A stretch of 64,000 nucleotides of DNA from assembly GCA_949825025.1 (NCBI GenBank), contig OX463781.1, positions 47,690,317-47,754,316 of the forward strand, given 5' to 3'. The notes below the pieces were generated by a model that ran no database searches, was not told the DNA's origin, and saw nothing but the letters and a program-made list of their open reading frames with translations. Source of the stretch: Siphlonurus alternatus (lineage: Eukaryota > Arthropoda > Insecta > Ephemeroptera > Siphlonuridae). The stretch's first letter is position 1. Every line of letters begins with the position of its first letter. Shown piece after piece: positions 57,619 through 64,000 of the stretch. The position numbers and the translations under genes are program-made.

Positions 57619-59355
57619 AAATAAACTGATGTTATATTAGTAAATTTAATAATTAATTTTTTTTAAAAAAAAATAGTAAAATACTTGCAATCTAATTAAA
57701 TAGCAAGTGTTCTTCATACACTATATTTCTATTTATGTTCATTTGATGCTTTGTTATATCGAAACTAATTTAACATTATCTGCATGTACTCTCTTGGTGT
57801 CTATTCAAACAATTCCAGGGACTTGAATACATGATGTTAGTTTGAGTGTATCTTCTTTACAAACATAGTATGAATTATGATTAACTTTATTTGGTGTTTA
57901 CTTGTGCTAAGTACAGCGTGGAAAGTGGATTACGGTCGGTACATTGTCTTCTATGACAATGTCGTAGAGCGGGGGGTCTCGGAGGATCTCGTTGGCGGGA
58001 AGAGCGCCCGCGACTCCTGGGGGAGAAGTCGGTTAATGAGACCCTGTAAACGATCTCAAGCGAGATGCGTCTCACCACCCTTGGGGGAGGGACTTTGTGA
58101 GTATAATGACATGGCTGCCATTGCATTAGTGAACCCTTTAACCCAGCTTGTATGTATATTTATAAAAATAATGTCCACAAACTGCGTACTAATACACTTA
58201 AGAATATTAAAATTGAAAAATAATCTTCCCCGTTTTTTTTTATATATTCTTAATATTCATTTTTTTTTTTTTTTTTTTTTAGTTTCTAAATAAAATTATA
58301 ACAAGATTATGATGACAAAGTTTTTTTTTAAAAGGCTTATATATAAATATATATAATATAAATTGAAATTTCAATATATTTTTTATTCAAGTAAGGGGGG
58401 GGGCGTAAAAAAAGAGCTTTTTATTTAAATCTTGCATGATAAAGAAAAAAGTTTGATGGAATATATAAATAAATGTGACCAACTTTTGAGATACATTTTA
58501 CAAAACTTTCAGTGTTTTAAGAATGAATTAATATAGAAATATTTTAACCTAAGCTATAAATAATAAAAATGGGGATCGTTGACTTCATTTTTTTTTTTTT
58601 AATCAGTGGAGAAAGTGCGTATTTTTTTTTTTTTTTCTTAAGAGTTTTAACTAAAATATACCTCTGGGCAGCGCAAACTTTACCATTGCCGTACTTGCTA
58701 CACCTATAGCGCAAAGAGGTATTCAGTTTTGAAATTTCGAGAAAAGTATGAAGGGCATTCACTTCAGCTGTCTTTAAAGAATTTTACTTCCCCACGCTTC
58801 AATATAGACTGTGTGATAACATAAGCATGTTCTGAGGTACATGGCACTTTAAGGAAATTCTAAATATCAATTTCTGTAAATTAATTTTTTAATTAGCGAT
58901 AAAAACAAAAAAAGTTACGCAATATTTATTTTTTTATCCTGAAATTTGTGTCTCATGTTTTTCTGCTTTGCTATTTCAATCTTAATTGATAAATATTCTA
59001 AAATTAAATGTATGAGCTTCATACTAAATTACTATATATTATATGAACCAGCCGTTTAGATTATGTTTCTAATTTTGACTAGATATTACTGTATAATATT
59101 TTGTGAAAATAAATAAAAAAAAAATCATAATTCTTAAATAAAATATTATTGCTGTGTTTGACTAACAGCAGAAATAACATTCGACATTGACTCACTGCAA
59201 GGTCGCTTGCACAACCCAGTCGTTCACAAATATGAACGTGTAATATATGAAGGTATATTTGCTTAGCTCTTTTGCAGTGATTACTATCAATATGTTGTAT
59301 CCAACTAAATAATTTTTACAATATTAAATCACCACTCATCATAAGTATTGCGAGT
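57619..59355. other. A+T-rich DNA with islands
   Basis: A balanced island at 57880-58130 carries a 138-codon plus frame (57877-58293) that begins with a hydrophobic stretch, but it ends in poly-T-derived phenylalanines and matches no family, so it is not called a gene. T runs occur at about 58259-58281 and 58621-58636. A second patch lies at 58660-58790. Confidence 0.35.
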
Positions 59356-59459
59356 AATTCACGTGGGAGTTATCCAACTTTTCACTAACTGCGGTTGGCA
59401 ACATTGATTTAAGCTGTTACTAAATTTAGTGAAAAAACTAGATAACTTCCTTCGTGAAT
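59356..59459. mobile_element. Hairpin miniature element, about 104 bp
   Basis: ATTCACGTGGGAGTTATCCA and CTTTTCACTAA pair with TTAGTGAAAAAACTAGATAA and CTTCCTTCGTGAAT, around a spacer of about 40 bp. GCG occurs just outside both arms. No target duplication is clear. Confidence 0.6.
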
Positions 59460-60830
59460 CGCGTCCATTAAAGCTAAACCATAAAAATCTGTTTTCTGCT
59501 CCCCCTGCTGTCATTTAAAAAACTTTACCATTCTAACATTCAAAGGTTTGACAAACTTGAATATTCTCGATACTGAAGATTGTAATACAACAAAGCTGAG
59601 TTTTATTTTGCTCGTCTCATTATGTGATCCTCATGCAACCGCTGGCTCTTGTAAGGGGGATTTTGCGTCGTATACTGCGTTGCCAAGGAAACCAAGAAAT
59701 CGAGAACTTGTTTTCTAAAAAATATTATGATAAAAAAGCAGTAAAGTTAAAAACTTTGGTATTATGTTACATGTGAAAGAATATTTTCTGAATGTCATGG
59801 ATGTCATTTTAACCTAAATGTGTCTGTAAAATAACAAAACTTGTTATTTAGCTATAACCTCTCCTTCATGCTGTAATAAACGTCAGTGGAAAAATCGATG
59901 AGAAATGGTAATTTTACTTCAATATTTGTTCACATATGTAATATATAACATTAAAATTAATTATCTACTGTATTCAGATATGAAATAAAATGCAAATTTA
60001 AAATAATATTTATTATGAATCTGTATATAATTATATAATCTTCATTTACATTTTGGTGAAAATAGCAGCCTTGGTTTTAGGTAAAAATTTTTGTTTTGTT
60101 ATATACCCTTAGTTTGAAGCAAACTTTAGAACGGTTTATGTTTACACGTTACGGAGATAAATAGTACATGCTAGCAGGCTTGGATGTGCATGCGTAAACT
60201 GCTTGCATGGTTGCCTAGATACGGAAATTGCAGGCTAAAACTCACCACAACAGACAAGGCTAGTGGCTTCATTAGGAACCATCCCAAGTTGTACATTTTG
60301 TGTTACATGGTTCCTCGTCATAGAGCCACCGCTTTACTGACCAGACATATCTCTGGAGCTAACTTCATTACAAACTCAATAACAGCTGATAATGAGTTGC
60401 CAAGAAAAAGTTAATTTAAAACTTTTTAATATAGGTCACAAAAGGTTAATTACGTTATAAAATGGAATCATTAACATAAATATCAAAAATAACATAGAAA
60501 GAAAAACAGACGTAATTTTTTTTTCTATAAATAATATATTATTGATATAAATATATTGCTGAGGGTAACAGGATATATATTATGCCTGTTTCAGCAGAAT
60601 TAATCTAAATACAATATTTTTGTATTTAAATTTATGTATCGTTAAATTGGATTTGCTGTGCTGCAGAACGTTATACTAGATGGAGGGTGAGGTAAACAGT
60701 ACGGCCAAGAGTTATGAGGTGACGGCAAAAAGCGACTCTAAATCAACCAACTTTGCTGCTCTCTTTGGCACTGGCAGGCCAGCAAAACTGGCGCCCGATC
60801 CTTTTTAGCACATGCAATTTGATATAATCA
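59460..60830. other. Spacer with islands
   Basis: No gene is supported. Balanced patches lie at 59560-59710, 60100-60410 and 60680-60810. The last contains TTTGGCACTGGCAGGCCAG, an NFI-like palindromic site. The 76-codon frame at 60184-60414 is not recognised. Confidence 0.35.
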
Positions 60831-63491
<2,661 letters not shown>

Positions 63492-63864
63492 CAATAGACA
63501 ATAATATGGTTGCATTTTTTAATTTCATAATTAGAAAATATACATAAAATTACACTTTTCTGATTTTTTTTTTTCAGATTTTTTGGAATGAGAGAACAAA
63601 TTTAAAAAACAAATATTTAAAATATCTTAATTAGGGTGGTACTACCTTATCGGACAACAATGACGTTATCAATAGCCAATCACAGCGTGAGAAAATGACA
63701 TCACGGTTGTCACATCAGGTAGTACCACCTTAATTTATATATTTTAAATATTTTTTTTAATTAGTTCCCGCACTCCAAAAATTCTAAAAAAAAATCAGAA
63801 AAGCAAAATTTTATGTATATTTTCTAATTGTGAATTTAAAAAATGCACCCATCATTGTCTATTG
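63492..63864. mobile_element. 373-bp foldback element with arms of about 155 bp
   Basis: The ends CAATAGACAAT and ATTGTCTATTG are perfect inverted repeats. The arms (63492-63655 and 63714-63864) continue to match through TTAGAAAATATACATAAAAT and TTTTCTGATTTTTTTT to GGTGGTACTACCT, with small indels. The central loop (about 63656-63713) contains AATGACGTTATC and AGCCAATCACAG. No coding frame and no obvious target-site duplication are seen. Confidence 0.8.
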
Positions 63865-64000
63865 TGATAACGAGTATTTATGATAAAAAAAGTGTGATTT
63901 GTATGTAGTTCACTTGATGTCTCAGAAAGATGAAATAATTAATTTACTTCTTTGCATCACTCACAAAGTCTGACCGTTCTTGTTAAGACTTGAGCAAAAG
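63865..64000. other. Window end, nothing recognised
   Basis: A short stretch after the foldback element with no gene or repeat that I recognise; the window cuts it off. Confidence 0.4.

Noticed and set aside
57877..58293. 138-codon frame with a hydrophobic start, possible secreted protein
   Set aside because: It crosses a G+C island into A+T desert, ends in poly-T-derived phenylalanines, and has no family motif, splice context or cysteine pattern. The opposite strand is also open for 79 codons in the same island.

Overview
This 64-kb window is A+T-rich metazoan nuclear DNA, probably from an arthropod and possibly a crustacean. The lineage is inferred, not shown. The grounds are long pure AG/CT microsatellites, decayed non-LTR retrotransposon tails of a type common in arthropods, a 5S-rRNA-derived SINE, many small hairpin DNA transposons, and one split exon of an SNRK-type kinase. 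There is no bacterial-type gene order, no CRISPR array, and no intact protein-coding gene that I can support. Almost all open reading frames of 60-150 codons look like chance frames in A+T-rich sequence or in dinucleotide repeats.

Left end (1-6.7 kb). This is the richest part. A TTAA-flanked inverted-repeat element (50-373) is followed by an SNRK-like kinase exon on the minus strand (860-1039). That exon keeps both splice sites but has two frameshifts. Next come a 718-bp foldback element flanked by TTAA (1299-2016) and a frameshifted reverse-transcriptase C-terminus (about 2376-2946). Then comes a promoter-like block with six CCAAT boxes in both orientations and a TATA box (about 3600-3880). 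It runs straight into a G+C- and CpG-rich tandem array of 5.5 units of 446 bp (3888-6345). Each of the five complete unit junctions carries an in-register 74-75 nt intron-like segment.

Middle (6.7-51 kb). This is mostly A+T-rich desert. It is broken about every 1-2 kb by 100-250 bp islands of more balanced composition that contain CRE, CCAAT, homeodomain-type and YY1/PHO-type words, so they are candidate regulatory elements. Inserted in it are a minus-strand 5S-derived SINE (about 19921-20277), a long hairpin enclosing a tRNA-like segment (20827-21226), two copies of one foldback family (26331-26457 and 28061-28163), further TA-flanked or palindromic miniature elements (35759-35864, 38544-38665, 41617-41795), and a 47-bp minisatellite of nine copies that each carry a YY1/PHO-like site (37676-38105). 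There are also AG/CT and TA microsatellites.

Right end (51-64 kb). A dispersed repeat of about 275 bp occurs twice (51512-51784 and 53171-53452). The second copy almost abuts a minus-strand LINE tail (52937-53157). A plus-strand copy of the 5S-derived SINE follows (54660-55040), then three more hairpin elements (57465-57618, 59356-59459, 63492-63864) and the last CT microsatellite (60831-60980).

Overall this looks like an intergenic or giant-intron region shaped by miniature transposons and simple repeats. The promoter-plus-446-bp-array structure is the best candidate for something not yet described.
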